DNA of 64,000 bases from Atopobium deltae (GTDB taxonomy: Bacteria; Actinomycetota; Coriobacteriia; Coriobacteriales; Atopobiaceae): NCBI RefSeq assembly GCF_001552785.1, contig NZ_KQ959487.1, forward strand, positions 1-64,000, written 5' to 3'. The position numbers and the translations under genes are program-made. The notes beneath the pieces were generated by a model. The model made no database searches. It was not told the origin of the DNA and saw only the letters and a list, made by a program, of their open reading frames with translations. Below, piece after piece: positions 19,701 through 27,633 of this stretch; the first letter of the stretch is position 1; each line of letters starts with the position of its first letter.

Positions 19701-19897
19701 CCAGCAGGCGTCGCAACACTAACTCCCAGGCCAAGACCAATGTGGGAAGCGAGCTTTTTTTGGCAGGCAATTTGCTGCTCATAACTTGGCACGAGTATCG
19801 TCGCTGTGCCACAACGTTCAACGGAGGCCTGGCAAGCCTGCGCCACAGAGGTTGGAAGTATTTGATATGACGTACAAAGTGTTTGTATTACAGACAT
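16763..19897 (-). CDS. addB: AddB-type exonuclease subunit with iron-sulfur nuclease domain
   Basis: 1044 residues from ATG 19897, which has an AGGA site at 5 nt. The C-terminal nuclease is clear: CPYKWFTQRR, then GSIDRIDVDE and IIDYKLKSH, then CAFCESLAC. The first Cys plus the C-x2-C-x5-C group form the expected 4Fe-4S clamp. The N-terminal part matches AddB only loosely (ILVPSYEQQIACQKKL) and shows no GxGKT Walker A loop, so this half is probably not an active motor. A Glu-Lys-rich insert near 18.3 kb contains three copies of the dispersed CGAGAAG word. First gene of addB-addA. In this enzyme family AddB is the subunit that reads Chi. Confidence 0.88.
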   Translation of the reverse strand: MSVIQTLCTSYQILPTSVAQACQASVERCGTATILVPSYEQQIACQKKLASHIGLGLGVSVATPAGWVGDLWRLYGTGQKIIDVVSRMTFLYQAFELCYPAAFKEDAPKAQPTSPQASVLRANDGTLQLLAQLAKDGLDVVCSEQLAELTCAKTDISAGEHEALTILRRYKELISEQGYIEYCDVLQQIIARLPESVLEQTICFVGFSQTSRTDDVLLEALQARISPVLVQYELPPSGQALLPQTSYDLLQAAGPLAQWELVQKYIQAQVEDKKLHALAVCTSDSYQAWQELMPKLVSSQFAVRAYVTTSLDSDSLLVSLMTFCEDVIRLIQLEKTWPAPQETRWGEAPQLGSMAWWPPRGLIDFLLCDVSGVKVDAAWRLDRKWRGNRILTPEKVLRDLTRASLTSTPVASAVRAMRSQKLSLAFDLFAKAYARKKPTNENILEYEKRLSLLQRFVQITRTIEGALSRQKVSDKLIRTLRILHTLVQNVAIQLQVQASNGRVHVTSVEKVAELEKPTENEKPNAVEKVAAREKAFRLDKTTPVVYIMSAQQASQLEPASIDGLIYMDMTNEQMAVPVDDGALAALETKLGIYKPRTSLEHMRHQFVAALMATRQVVGLQRVLYNETAKESFPALLLNEFLQEQQTQPVPKFPQKTYTHGEQDVTQNLSSTSQADKPAAHETLKPVGAVSHELLPLVCAGGPGHKPDDDITLSASQIETYLECPYKWFTQRRLGLSSIDAGFSNLEKGSFAHRVLEVVHRALLREAAGLDPFGDKHELDGLDPRTRLRLSRVTDENLEYVQQQALIEFDAHYTHQLQRAENFRDQALIAHMASERVQLEQLKQDVFAALEYEKDLFEGFEPRFFELRFGGSTGIPVKYAGVNFVGSIDRIDVDEAGHALIIDYKLKSHLFSEYKLAERGKQVDLHVLPRHVQSLIYAQVVRKYLEQQNLVAAGAVYFGIRRECELSGAVPASMCDRVWGAHTLRTPGAVTAGKTIEDFYAYLDTCEQLIAERIEALKAGDIHTHASGDTSCAFCESLACGERRA

Positions 19898-19985
19898 ATT
19901 GATCCTGTCAGACTCACGATACCACTCACGCATAAAGCGCCCACGCAACCATCGCGCTTCCAAGCGCTTCTACAAAAAGCTATCT

Positions 19986-20198
19986 CTATGGTAACCGCTT
20001 GGCCTGACAGTTCTTATCCACAACTTGGCGGCTGGATACACCAATTTCAAAAGGAAAGGTCCCCGCTTTATTAAAAGCCGAGATAAACATACGAATTGCA
20101 TTAGAGGGAGTAGTGCCAATTTGTTCGGTCGCTTCAAAAAATCTGTCTTTTTCAGAAGGCAAAATTTTAGCTACCACAGGTGTCATTTTTTCTTGCAT
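19986..20198 (-). CDS. Orphan RelB/DinJ-like antitoxin
   Basis: 70 residues. The N-terminal part fits the RelB/DinJ ribbon-helix-helix pattern: a short strand (VVAKILPSEKD), then helix-loop-helix TTPSNAIRMFISAFNKAGTFPFEI, very close to the family's TPSxAINxF...GxxPFEL. Such proteins dimerise, repress their own promoter and neutralise a YafQ/RelE toxin through the C-terminal tail. The tail here is short, and no toxin gene follows: 88 bp downstream addB begins on the same strand. It may be a remnant of a toxin-antitoxin pair, or an antitoxin acting on a distant toxin. The ribosome site is weak. Confidence 0.75.
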   Translation of the reverse strand: MQEKMTPVVAKILPSEKDRFFEATEQIGTTPSNAIRMFISAFNKAGTFPFEIGVSSRQVVDKNCQAKRLP

Positions 20199-20264
20199 GT
20201 GCGTCTCTACTTTGTTTTTTGTATTACTTAGTATGATTAAAGTATCCCTCTAGACACAAATAAT

Positions 20265-20294
20265 AACACGGCTGGCGAGAAGACCAACCGTGTT
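20265..20294 (-). terminator. Terminator hairpin downstream of asnS carrying the dispersed word
   Basis: An 11-bp stem with one mismatch (AACACGGCTGG at 20265-20275 with CCAACCGTGTT at 20284-20294). T-rich DNA follows on both strands, so it may work both ways. The loop and adjoining stem bases contain CTGGCGAGAAGACC (20272-20285), an extended copy of the dispersed word. Uptake words sitting at terminators are known in Neisseria; here the word is in loop plus stem. Confidence 0.65.
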
Positions 20295-20400
20295 TTTCAA
20301 ATTCTTATAACGATTCGGTGAGCGGATAATCGGCAGGTAAACAGCAGCGAGCGGACGATTTTCTCGGCAGTCTGCAGTCAACTAGACACCAAGCGCTCAT

Positions 20401-21804
20401 TTAAAAGTCGGCGTTACCCACTGTACGTGGATGCGGCAAGACATCGCGAATGTTATCGATACCCGTCAAATACATGACCAGGCGCTCGAAGCCAAGACCA
20501 AAGCCAGCATGGCGGCAGGTTCCGTAACGGCGCAGATCACAGTAGTAGCGATACTCCTCGGGATCCATGCTCAATTCTTTAATGCGCTTCTCGAGAAGCT
20601 CAAGGCGCTCTTCACGCTGCGAACCACCAATGATTTCACCGATGCCAGGGACGAGGCAGTCCGTTGCAGCAACCGTTTTTTTATCGTCGTTGAGACGCAT
20701 GTAAAAGGCTTTGATCTCGACGGGATAATCGTACACGAAGGTTGGGCGCGCAAAATGCTGCTCGCAGAGGTAACGCTCGTGCTCCGTCTGCAGGTCAACG
20801 CCCCAACTCACGGGGTACTCAAAGCTGTGGCCAGCCTTGACAGCATCTTCCAAAATCTGGATGGCGTCGGTATAACTCACGCGTGCAAAATCGGAAGCAA
20901 CCACGTGCTCGAGGCGCGCTTTGAGACCCTTATCGACAAAGCTGTTAAGCATGGCAAGCTCGTCAGGACATTTTTTCATAACCTGATCGATAGTATATTT
21001 AAGCATGGCCTCCGAACACTCCATGACATTGCCAAGGTCGGCAAAGGCCATCTCGGGCTCAAGCATCCAAAACTCCGCCGCGTGGCGACGCGTGTTGGAG
21101 TTCTCGGCACGAAACGTGGGACCAAAGGTGTACACATCACCAAAGCTCATCGCAAAGTTTTCGGCCTGCAACTGGCCCGAAACAGTCAGATTGGTAGGCT
21201 TGCCAAAAAAGTCCTGCGACCAGTCGATACTTCCGTCCTTCAGGCGTGGCGGATCTTGCAGGTCAAGCGTGGTGACGCGAAACATCTCGCCTGCGCCCTC
21301 GGCATCCGAGGCGGTAATAATGGGTGTGTTGACATAAACAAACCCGCGCTGCTGGAAAAACTCATGCAATGCAAAGGCAGCGACCGAGCGCACGCGAAAG
21401 ACGGCGCGGAACAAGTTCGTGCGGCTGCGCAGGTGCTGCTGCGTACGGAGGAATTCGCGAGAAGCTCGTTTCTTTTGCATGGGATAGTCGGGTGACGACT
21501 CACCTTCCACCACAATTGAGGTTGCTTGCAGCTCAAAGGGCTGCGGGCGCTCGGGAGTAAGCACAAGCGTACCCGTGATGATAAGGGCGGCACCAACGCT
21601 TTGCGCAACAATATCGTCATAGCACGCAAGCGCATCGCGGTTCATAACAACCTGCAGATCCTTGAAGCAGCTGCCGTCATTGAGCATGACAAAACCAAAG
21701 TTTTTCATGTCACGCACCGAACGAATCCAGCCTGCTACCGCTACCTGTTGGTCACCGTAGTGCTGAGGGTCTTTATAAAGCGAAGCAATAGTTGTACGAT
21801 CCAC
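20401..21804 (-). CDS. asnS: Asparaginyl-tRNA synthetase
   Basis: 467 residues, a class IIb synthetase. The N-terminal anticodon-binding OB fold ([24 protein letters not shown]) is followed by the catalytic core with motif 2 ([24 protein letters not shown]) and motif 3 ([15 protein letters not shown]). It charges tRNA-Asn with asparagine. The start is GTG at 21804, preceded by a strong AGGAGG site. It appears to be a single-gene unit with a terminator hairpin at 20265-20294. Confidence 0.97.
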   Translation of the reverse strand: MDRTTIASLYKDPQHYGDQQVAVAGWIRSVRDMKNFGFVMLNDGSCFKDLQVVMNRDALACYDDIVAQSVGAALIITGTLVLTPERPQPFELQATSIVVEGESSPDYPMQKKRASREFLRTQQHLRSRTNLFRAVFRVRSVAAFALHEFFQQRGFVYVNTPIITASDAEGAGEMFRVTTLDLQDPPRLKDGSIDWSQDFFGKPTNLTVSGQLQAENFAMSFGDVYTFGPTFRAENSNTRRHAAEFWMLEPEMAFADLGNVMECSEAMLKYTIDQVMKKCPDELAMLNSFVDKGLKARLEHVVASDFARVSYTDAIQILEDAVKAGHSFEYPVSWGVDLQTEHERYLCEQHFARPTFVYDYPVEIKAFYMRLNDDKKTVAATDCLVPGIGEIIGGSQREERLELLEKRIKELSMDPEEYRYYCDLRRYGTCRHAGFGLGFERLVMYLTGIDNIRDVLPHPRTVGNADF

Positions 21805-21885
21805 GCAAGCCTCCTGTCATTAAGCGTATGGGCGTCTTTAGGTAGCAGGCGTCCTTAAGCCGCGGGCGCGCCAGCGTCCTAGCGC

Positions 21886-22217
21886 CTAACGTAGCAGATA
21901 GTATATATCATCAAAGTTTTCTTCGAGAATTTCCGTCGCGCAAAAAACAGCACCATTGTACTCGTAATGAATAATCGATGCATTTGACGGCCACTCGTTG
22001 CGTGAGACATTCGCAGCTTCTGCATGTTGTGCCGACTCATAAAAAAGCATGCTTATCGCGCCATGACTGATGGCAAGCACCGTGTGGTGGTCGGGTTTTT
22101 GCATGATCTGTGTAAGGCAACTGCAAATGCGCTGTTGAGCGTCGCGGTCACGCTCTCCACCAAATGCAACGAGCGTATCACCAACAGACGCATATCGACT
22201 GTATAAGAGCTTCGAAC
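21886..22217 (-). pseudogene. Remnant of a histidine phosphatase (phosphoglycerate mutase-like)
   Basis: The minus-strand reading frame is open from a stop at 22266 to the stop at 21886, but only the C-terminal half of a histidine phosphatase is present. Translated without a start it reads RYASVGDTLVAFGGERDRDAQ, then VLAISHGAISML, the family's second catalytic His block. The N-terminal RHG phospho-histidine motif is missing. The first ATG (22104) falls after the GGE block and would give a 72-residue fragment. Upstream the sequence runs into the sufC promoter, so the 5' half was probably deleted. It is followed closely by asnS. Confidence 0.72.
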
Positions 22218-22231
22218 TTAGGAATAATAAT

Positions 22232-22314
22232 CCTAGTAGATTACTAGGTTTTATAGAATTTTTTCATCTACACCGCCTGGCTCAACTCGCTCTCTATAAT
22301 ACCTAAGTACTTAG
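22232..22314 (+). promoter_or_regulatory. suf operon promoter with two palindromic operators
   Basis: A -10 box TATAAT lies at 22295-22300, with no good -35. CTAAGTACTTAG (22303-22314) is a perfect 12-bp palindrome lying over the expected start of transcription. CCTAGTA-GAT-TACTAGG (22232-22248) is a second, perfect inverted repeat upstream. Both share a CCTA(A)GTA half-site. They are natural candidates for the Rrf2 regulator encoded at the end of the operon. Confidence 0.65.
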
Positions 22315-22349
22315 AGCAAGTGCGAATCGGCGGGCGTGAGGAGTTTAGT

Positions 22350-23132
22350 ATGGCACAGCCCTTATTACAAGTAAGAAACCTCGATGCAGGCACCGAGGAG
22401 AAGACCATCCTGCATAACATCGATCTTGATATATCCGCTGGACAAACCCATGTGTTGATGGGTCATAACGGCGCTGGTAAATCAACCCTTGGTCACGTGT
22501 TGATGGGCGATCCTGTGTACGAAGTGCAAGGCGGCTCCATCGTATTTGACGGCGAAGACATCACCGAGATGCCAACAGACAAGCGCTCGCTTGCGGGTAT
22601 GTTCTTGTCGTTTCAGGCTCCCGTCGAAATCGAAGGTGTTCCTCTGAAGAGCTACTTGCGCACGATTGTCGATAAGCGCCCCGAGCTGCATATGAAAGCC
22701 AAAGAGTTCCGTGGACGCGTGGCTGAGCTTGCGAAGCAGCTCGACATGGATCTTTCCTACCTCGATCGTGAGCTCAACGTTGGTTTTTCGGGTGGCGAAA
22801 AGAAAAAGGTCGAAATGCTCCAGCTTTTGTTGCTTAGACCAAAGCTTGCTATTCTCGACGAAACTGACTCAGGCCTTGACGTTGACGCGCTGGGCGTTGT
22901 TTCGCGAGGTATTGAGGCTTATCGCGAGCAGTGCAATGGTGCGCTTTTGGTCATTACGCACAACACGCGTATTCTGGAGCGCTTGGATGTCGATACCACG
23001 CATGTCATGATTCGCGGTCACATGGTTGCTGAAGGCGACGCAAGTCTTATCGATAAGATCGATCATGAAGGCTTCGAGCAATTTGAGAAATATTTTGAGG
23101 AGCACGGTATCGACACGAAGGCAGCTAAATAA
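22350..23132 (+). CDS. sufC: Fe-S assembly ATPase SufC
   Basis: 260 residues from the ATG at 22350, preceded by GAGGAG at 6 nt; a frame opening at 22320 is too far from a ribosome site. It is an ABC-type ATPase with Walker A GHNGAGKST, signature FSGGEKKKVEM, Walker B LAILDETDSGLD and the switch His in VITHNTRIL. SufC drives assembly of clusters on the SufBCD scaffold. It is the first gene of sufC-sufB-sufD-sufS-sufU-rrf2, and its TAA overlaps the sufB ATG by one base. Confidence 0.97.
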   Translation: MAQPLLQVRNLDAGTEEKTILHNIDLDISAGQTHVLMGHNGAGKSTLGHVLMGDPVYEVQGGSIVFDGEDITEMPTDKRSLAGMFLSFQAPVEIEGVPLKSYLRTIVDKRPELHMKAKEFRGRVAELAKQLDMDLSYLDRELNVGFSGGEKKKVEMLQLLLLRPKLAILDETDSGLDVDALGVVSRGIEAYREQCNGALLVITHNTRILERLDVDTTHVMIRGHMVAEGDASLIDKIDHEGFEQFEKYFEEHGIDTKAAK

Positions 23133-24535
23133 TGGCAGAACAGGTTAACGACATCGATCGTAGCCTTTATGACTTTGTGAAATCTGAGGAAGGCTACGAG
23201 CGCTACGAAGATGGCTTAACGCCCGAAATTGTTGAGTCCATCTCAAAAAAGAAGAATGAACCCGCGTGGATGCTCGACTTGCGCTTAAAGTCACTGGAGC
23301 TATACCACCAGCTGGATATGCCCACTAACTGGGGTCCGTCGATTGATGGTTTGGATATGGATCACATTTCAACCTACGTGGCGCCAAAGACAAAGCAGGC
23401 AAGGACCTGGGAAGATGTGCCAGAAGAGGTGCGTGACACCTTCGAGCGCCTAGGTATTCCACAGGCAGAGCGCTCGTATCTTGCGGGCGTTGGTGCGCAA
23501 TATGACTCTGAGCTGGTGTACCACAACATGCAAACGAGCGCTGCTCGCATGGGTGTTGTGTACTCGGGCATTGAAGAGGCGTTGCATGGCGAGTACGCCG
23601 ATCTTATCCGTGAAAAATTTATGTCCCTCATACCCCCCAACGACCACAAGTTTGCAGCGTTACATGCTGCCGTTTGGTCGGGCGGGTCGTTTGTCTACGT
23701 TCCCGAAAATGTGGAAGTGCAATTTCCTTTGCAGAGCTACTTCCGCTTGAATGCAGCGGGTGCGGGACAATTTGAGCACACGCTTATTATTGTTGAGCCA
23801 GGCGCAAAGCTCCACTTCATTGAGGGCTGCTCCGCGCCGAAGTATAACGTGGCAAACCTGCACGCTGGTGCCGTTGAGCTCTTTGTTGGTAAGGGTGCCT
23901 CGCTGCGCTATTCGACCATCGAAAACTGGTCCAAAAACATGTACAACCTCAACACCAAGCGCGCGCTGGTTGAAGAAGACGCCAATATGGAATGGATCTC
24001 GGGTAGTTTTGGAAGCCACGTCGGCTTTTTGTACCCGACCACGATTCTTAAGGGTGACCGTTCAACCTGCGAATTTACAGGTATTTCCTTTGCGGGTGCG
24101 ACGCAGGATCTCGACACGGGCTGCAAGGTCATTATGGCGGGATCTGACACCAACGCCTCGCTGACGACCAAATCGCTTTCGAAGGGTGGCGGCATTAACA
24201 CCTTCCGCTCTTCCATTGAAGTAAAACCCAAAGCAGAGCGCGCAAAAGCTACCGTGAGCTGCGCCTCTCTGATGCTTGATGACATCAGCAGGTCCGACAC
24301 CATCCCCGCGATGGATGTCCGTTGCGAAAGCGCCTCGGTTGGTCACGAAGCGACCATCGGACGCATTTCGGATGACACTATCATGTACTTGATGAGCCGC
24401 GGCATTGGCGAGGAAGAAGCGCGCACGATGGTGGTTAACGGCTTTGCCAATCCCATTTCGAAGGAGCTTCCTTTGGAGTATGCCGTCGAGATGAATAACC
24501 TCATTAAACTCGAGATGGAAGGAGCTATTGGATAA
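23132..24535 (+). CDS. sufB: Fe-S cluster scaffold protein SufB
   Basis: 467 residues, the usual SufB length. Conserved blocks include the N-terminal helical part (GLTPEIVESISKKKNEPAWM), the beta-helix core (SGGSFVYVPENVEVQFPLQSYF), and the C-terminal GRISDDTIMYLMSRGIGEEEAR helical region that binds SufC. SufB receives sulfur and builds the cluster with SufD and SufC. The order SufC-SufB-SufD with one-base overlaps on both sides points to stoichiometric, coupled translation. Confidence 0.97.
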   Translation: MAEQVNDIDRSLYDFVKSEEGYERYEDGLTPEIVESISKKKNEPAWMLDLRLKSLELYHQLDMPTNWGPSIDGLDMDHISTYVAPKTKQARTWEDVPEEVRDTFERLGIPQAERSYLAGVGAQYDSELVYHNMQTSAARMGVVYSGIEEALHGEYADLIREKFMSLIPPNDHKFAALHAAVWSGGSFVYVPENVEVQFPLQSYFRLNAAGAGQFEHTLIIVEPGAKLHFIEGCSAPKYNVANLHAGAVELFVGKGASLRYSTIENWSKNMYNLNTKRALVEEDANMEWISGSFGSHVGFLYPTTILKGDRSTCEFTGISFAGATQDLDTGCKVIMAGSDTNASLTTKSLSKGGGINTFRSSIEVKPKAERAKATVSCASLMLDDISRSDTIPAMDVRCESASVGHEATIGRISDDTIMYLMSRGIGEEEARTMVVNGFANPISKELPLEYAVEMNNLIKLEMEGAIG

Positions 24536-25797
24536 TGAAAGCAACTTCCAAACAGCGTCTTGTGAAAGCAGACGCCAGCCACGTGGACGGTGGCGTTCAC
24601 ACGCTTCACGACGTCAATGTTCCTCCTTCACCAACGTGGAACTATTTGAATATCAACGGCTTGACGATCCAGATACAGGCGCCAGAGGACGCAATGACTG
24701 CTACGTCGGGCACGACCACCGAGACATCGCCCGCGGTGTTGGCGCAAGCTCGCGCACACGGACACATGTCTCCCGGTATGGTCGAGGCATTTAAGGGTGT
24801 CGAGCTTGGCTGCGGCGAAGATACCAGCAACTGGATTGACGCTCATGCAGACGCATACAAATTTATACATATCGATAAGGGTGCCACACAGACGCTTACC
24901 CTTGCCATTGATGACGAGAATCTCGTGGCGACGAGTAACGTTTACGTGGACGAGAGCGCAACTCTCGATCTATGCATCATCGAGTCGGTCGGCTTTAATG
25001 CCCAGGCACTGACAAACGCTGCGGTAGAGCCCACGGCTGGCCAAGCGACTGAGCCCACGAGGGCGTCCACCACTTTGGACAGCAAAAAATCCGCAGGTCA
25101 CAACCTGCGCCTCATCATCGGCGCCGACGCAAAAGTAACACTTCGCGCCTTTATCACAGGAACTTCTCGCACGTATTTGCACAACACAGGCATCAAGCTG
25201 CTGGATGGCGCTAAACTTGAAGCGCACACCTACTTGTTATCGGGAGACATGACCTGCGTTGGCTGCGTTCCCGATTTGTATGGCACGCACTCCCAAGCAG
25301 AGCTCACAGCGCGCTATTTGGTCGGCGACAAGGAGCATCTCGACATGAACTATGTTGCTCGCATGCGCGGTCATAATTCGCAGTGCGACATGAGCTTCTC
25401 GGGCGTTTTGCAAGACGGTGGTGAGAAGACCTTGCGCGATACCATCGATTTGATCCACGGTGCTAAAGGTGCCGCGGGCATCGAGGACGAAACCGTTGTT
25501 CTTGCAGGAAAAAACCTGATTAACCGCAGCATGCCCGTCGTGTTGTGTAACGAAGATGACGTTGCTGGCAACCATGGCTCCACTATTGGTGCTATTTCGC
25601 CCGAACAGCTTGTCTACCTCACCACGCGCGGCCTGACCGAGGCTGACGCTATTGAGCTTGTCTCCCGTGCGGTCTGCGACGACGCATATCTGCATGCCAA
25701 TCGCGAGCTTGCGCAGGAACAAGTATTGGCAACCACGCGCCGCGTTTTTGGCGAGAAGGCCGTCAATGACCTACTGCTGGACACCGCTGACGAATAG
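24535..25797 (+). CDS. sufD: Fe-S assembly protein SufD
   Basis: 420 residues, SufD/SufB family beta-helix. It shares the C-terminal block seen in SufB (GNHGSTIGAISPEQLVYLTTRGLTEADAIEL cut short here: see 25,560-25,660) and the scaffold region around YVARMRGHNSQ. It pairs with SufB in the SufBC2D complex. A stretch of about 45 residues near 25,000-25,090 (Thr, Ala, Glu and Lys rich) looks like a loop insertion. The start overlaps the sufB stop by one base. Confidence 0.93.
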   Translation: MKATSKQRLVKADASHVDGGVHTLHDVNVPPSPTWNYLNINGLTIQIQAPEDAMTATSGTTTETSPAVLAQARAHGHMSPGMVEAFKGVELGCGEDTSNWIDAHADAYKFIHIDKGATQTLTLAIDDENLVATSNVYVDESATLDLCIIESVGFNAQALTNAAVEPTAGQATEPTRASTTLDSKKSAGHNLRLIIGADAKVTLRAFITGTSRTYLHNTGIKLLDGAKLEAHTYLLSGDMTCVGCVPDLYGTHSQAELTARYLVGDKEHLDMNYVARMRGHNSQCDMSFSGVLQDGGEKTLRDTIDLIHGAKGAAGIEDETVVLAGKNLINRSMPVVLCNEDDVAGNHGSTIGAISPEQLVYLTTRGLTEADAIELVSRAVCDDAYLHANRELAQEQVLATTRRVFGEKAVNDLLLDTADE

Positions 25798-25835
25798 CTC
25801 ATTACGAAGAGCAGCTAATCACGTAAGGTACTTTT

Positions 25836-27098
25836 ATGACTCAGAGCACGACATCTTTAATGGAGCTTCTTACAGAAGACATTAGTCGCAACCCCTACAA
25901 GCAGGATTTTCCACTTCTTGCGAACAATCCGCAGTTGGCATTTTTGGACAGCGCCGCAACCGAGCAGCGCCCTGCCGCTGTCATTGAGGCTCAGAAACGT
26001 TTTTACGAAACGCTTAACGCCAATCCCCTACGTGGCTTGTATCGTCTGTCGGTGCAAGCAACACAGGCTATCGAGAAGGCCCGCGAGCACGTCGCTCGCT
26101 ACATAGGAGCTGCGCGACCCGAAGAAATTATCTTCACGCGTAACGCCTCCGAATCCCTCAATTTGGTGGCCAAAACACTGGGCGAACAAGTGGTAGAAGC
26201 GGGTGACCAGGTGGTTGTTTCCATCATGGAGCACCACTCCAACATCATTCCGTGGCAGCAAGTATGCGCGCACAAAGGCGCCGAACTTATTTACCTGCGT
26301 CCTGATAAGGACGGTACGATCACCGACGAGCAAATAAAGGCTGCAATTGGCCCCAAGGCAAAAATCGTTTCGATCACACAGGTATCCAACGTTTTGGGCG
26401 TACAAACTCCCACAAAAAATATTGTCGAGCACGCGCACAAGATGGGCGCCTACACCATTGTTGACGGTGCACAAAGCGTGCCGCATGTGGCCGTTGATGT
26501 GCAGGATCTTGGTTGCGACTTGTTGGCCTTCTCGGCACACAAACTTGGCGGTCCCATGGGCATTGGCGTGCTGTGGGGTAAGTTCGATATCCTCAACGAT
26601 ATGCCCGTCTTTTTAACGGGCGGCGAGATGATCGATTCCGTCAGTGAGACAGGTGCCAAATGGGCGCCGCTGCCGTACAAATTTGAAGCTGGCACCCAAG
26701 ATGCCGCCGGTATGTATGCCTTTGATGCGGCGCTGACCTATTTGGAAGGCGTGGGCATCAAGACGCTCGAAACTCGTGAACAAGCGTTGGCGAGCTATTT
26801 GTGCGAGCAGTTGCAGACGCTTGATTTTATCGATCTGTACGGACCCGCTGAGCCAAGCCGTCACGTAGGTGTGGCCTCCTTTAACGTGCATGGCGTGCAC
26901 CCTCACGACGTGTCATCGGTACTCGATATGTCAAATGTCGCCATTCGCGCTGGTCATCACTGCGCGCAGCCGCTACTCACCTGGCTTGGTATTGATAGCT
27001 GCTGCCGCGCATCAATCGCTTTCTACAATGACAAACACGATATCGACGAACTTATCGCCGCGCTACAACAAGTAAGGACGCTTTTTAATGCTTCATAA
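25836..27098 (+). CDS. sufS: Cysteine desulfurase SufS
   Basis: 420 residues, class II aminotransferase-type cysteine desulfurase. PLP-binding Lys lies in SAHKLGGPMGIG, the conserved His in IMEHHSNIIPW, and the persulfide-forming Cys in RAGHHCAQPLL. It takes sulfur from cysteine and passes it to SufU. Thirty-eight bases separate it from sufD; its 3' end overlaps the start of sufU by 11 bases. Confidence 0.97.
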   Translation: MTQSTTSLMELLTEDISRNPYKQDFPLLANNPQLAFLDSAATEQRPAAVIEAQKRFYETLNANPLRGLYRLSVQATQAIEKAREHVARYIGAARPEEIIFTRNASESLNLVAKTLGEQVVEAGDQVVVSIMEHHSNIIPWQQVCAHKGAELIYLRPDKDGTITDEQIKAAIGPKAKIVSITQVSNVLGVQTPTKNIVEHAHKMGAYTIVDGAQSVPHVAVDVQDLGCDLLAFSAHKLGGPMGIGVLWGKFDILNDMPVFLTGGEMIDSVSETGAKWAPLPYKFEAGTQDAAGMYAFDAALTYLEGVGIKTLETREQALASYLCEQLQTLDFIDLYGPAEPSRHVGVASFNVHGVHPHDVSSVLDMSNVAIRAGHHCAQPLLTWLGIDSCCRASIAFYNDKHDIDELIAALQQVRTLFNAS

Positions 27099-27633
27099 TG
27101 CCATGCCCCACGGTAGCGCGTCGTCCCAAGGTGGCGCCATGCCCCAAGGCAATATTTATTCGGAAGCGCTCATGGAGCATGTTACGCACCCCGACTACAA
27201 CTATGTGCTCGACGATGCGACCTGCACTCACGAGGGCATTAACCCTTCCTGTGGCGATGATTTGACCTTACATGTACGTCTAGCTGCCGATAAGACCATC
27301 GATGAGACAAGCTGGACTGGTTCGGGCTGTGCAATTAGCCAAGCAAGTGCGGACATCATGAGCGAAGTTCTGGAAGGAAAAACCATTGCGGAGGCCCGTG
27401 ATGCCTGTGCGCTGTTCGTGCGTATGATTCGCGGCGAAGAAACCGACACGGCTGCCTTGTCGCAGCTCGAAGATGCCAGCTGCTTTCAGAGCATCTCGTA
27501 CATGCCCGCACGTGTGAAATGTGCTGAACTTGCCTGGCGAACCCTCGATGAAATGCTCAAACAACAACTTGCCGATAATAGCGCTGCTAAGAAGATCGAC
27601 GAGGCTGCTGCTAACAGCCCCGCAGGTAGATGA
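27088..27633 (+). CDS. sufU: SufU-type sulfur transfer protein
   Basis: 181 residues, IscU-like fold. The three Cys and one Asp of the zinc-binding SufU site are present: NPSCGDDL, SGCAISQAS, and RVKCAELAW. The insertion between second and third Cys typical of SufU (against IscU) is present. The N-terminal 25 residues (Ser, Gly, Gln, Met rich) and the C-terminal tail exceed the usual 150-residue length. ATG 27088 has an AAGGA site at about 8 nt and overlaps the sufS end; a later in-frame Met at 27103 or 27139 cannot be excluded. Confidence 0.93.
   Translation: MLHNAMPHGSASSQGGAMPQGNIYSEALMEHVTHPDYNYVLDDATCTHEGINPSCGDDLTLHVRLAADKTIDETSWTGSGCAISQASADIMSEVLEGKTIAEARDACALFVRMIRGEETDTAALSQLEDASCFQSISYMPARVKCAELAWRTLDEMLKQQLADNSAAKKIDEAAANSPAGR

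Noticed and set aside
20431-21495. A 354-codon open frame on the plus strand opposite asnS
   Set aside because: It mirrors asnS, which has clear class II synthetase motifs; long antisense frames arise from codon bias. The product has no recognisable feature.
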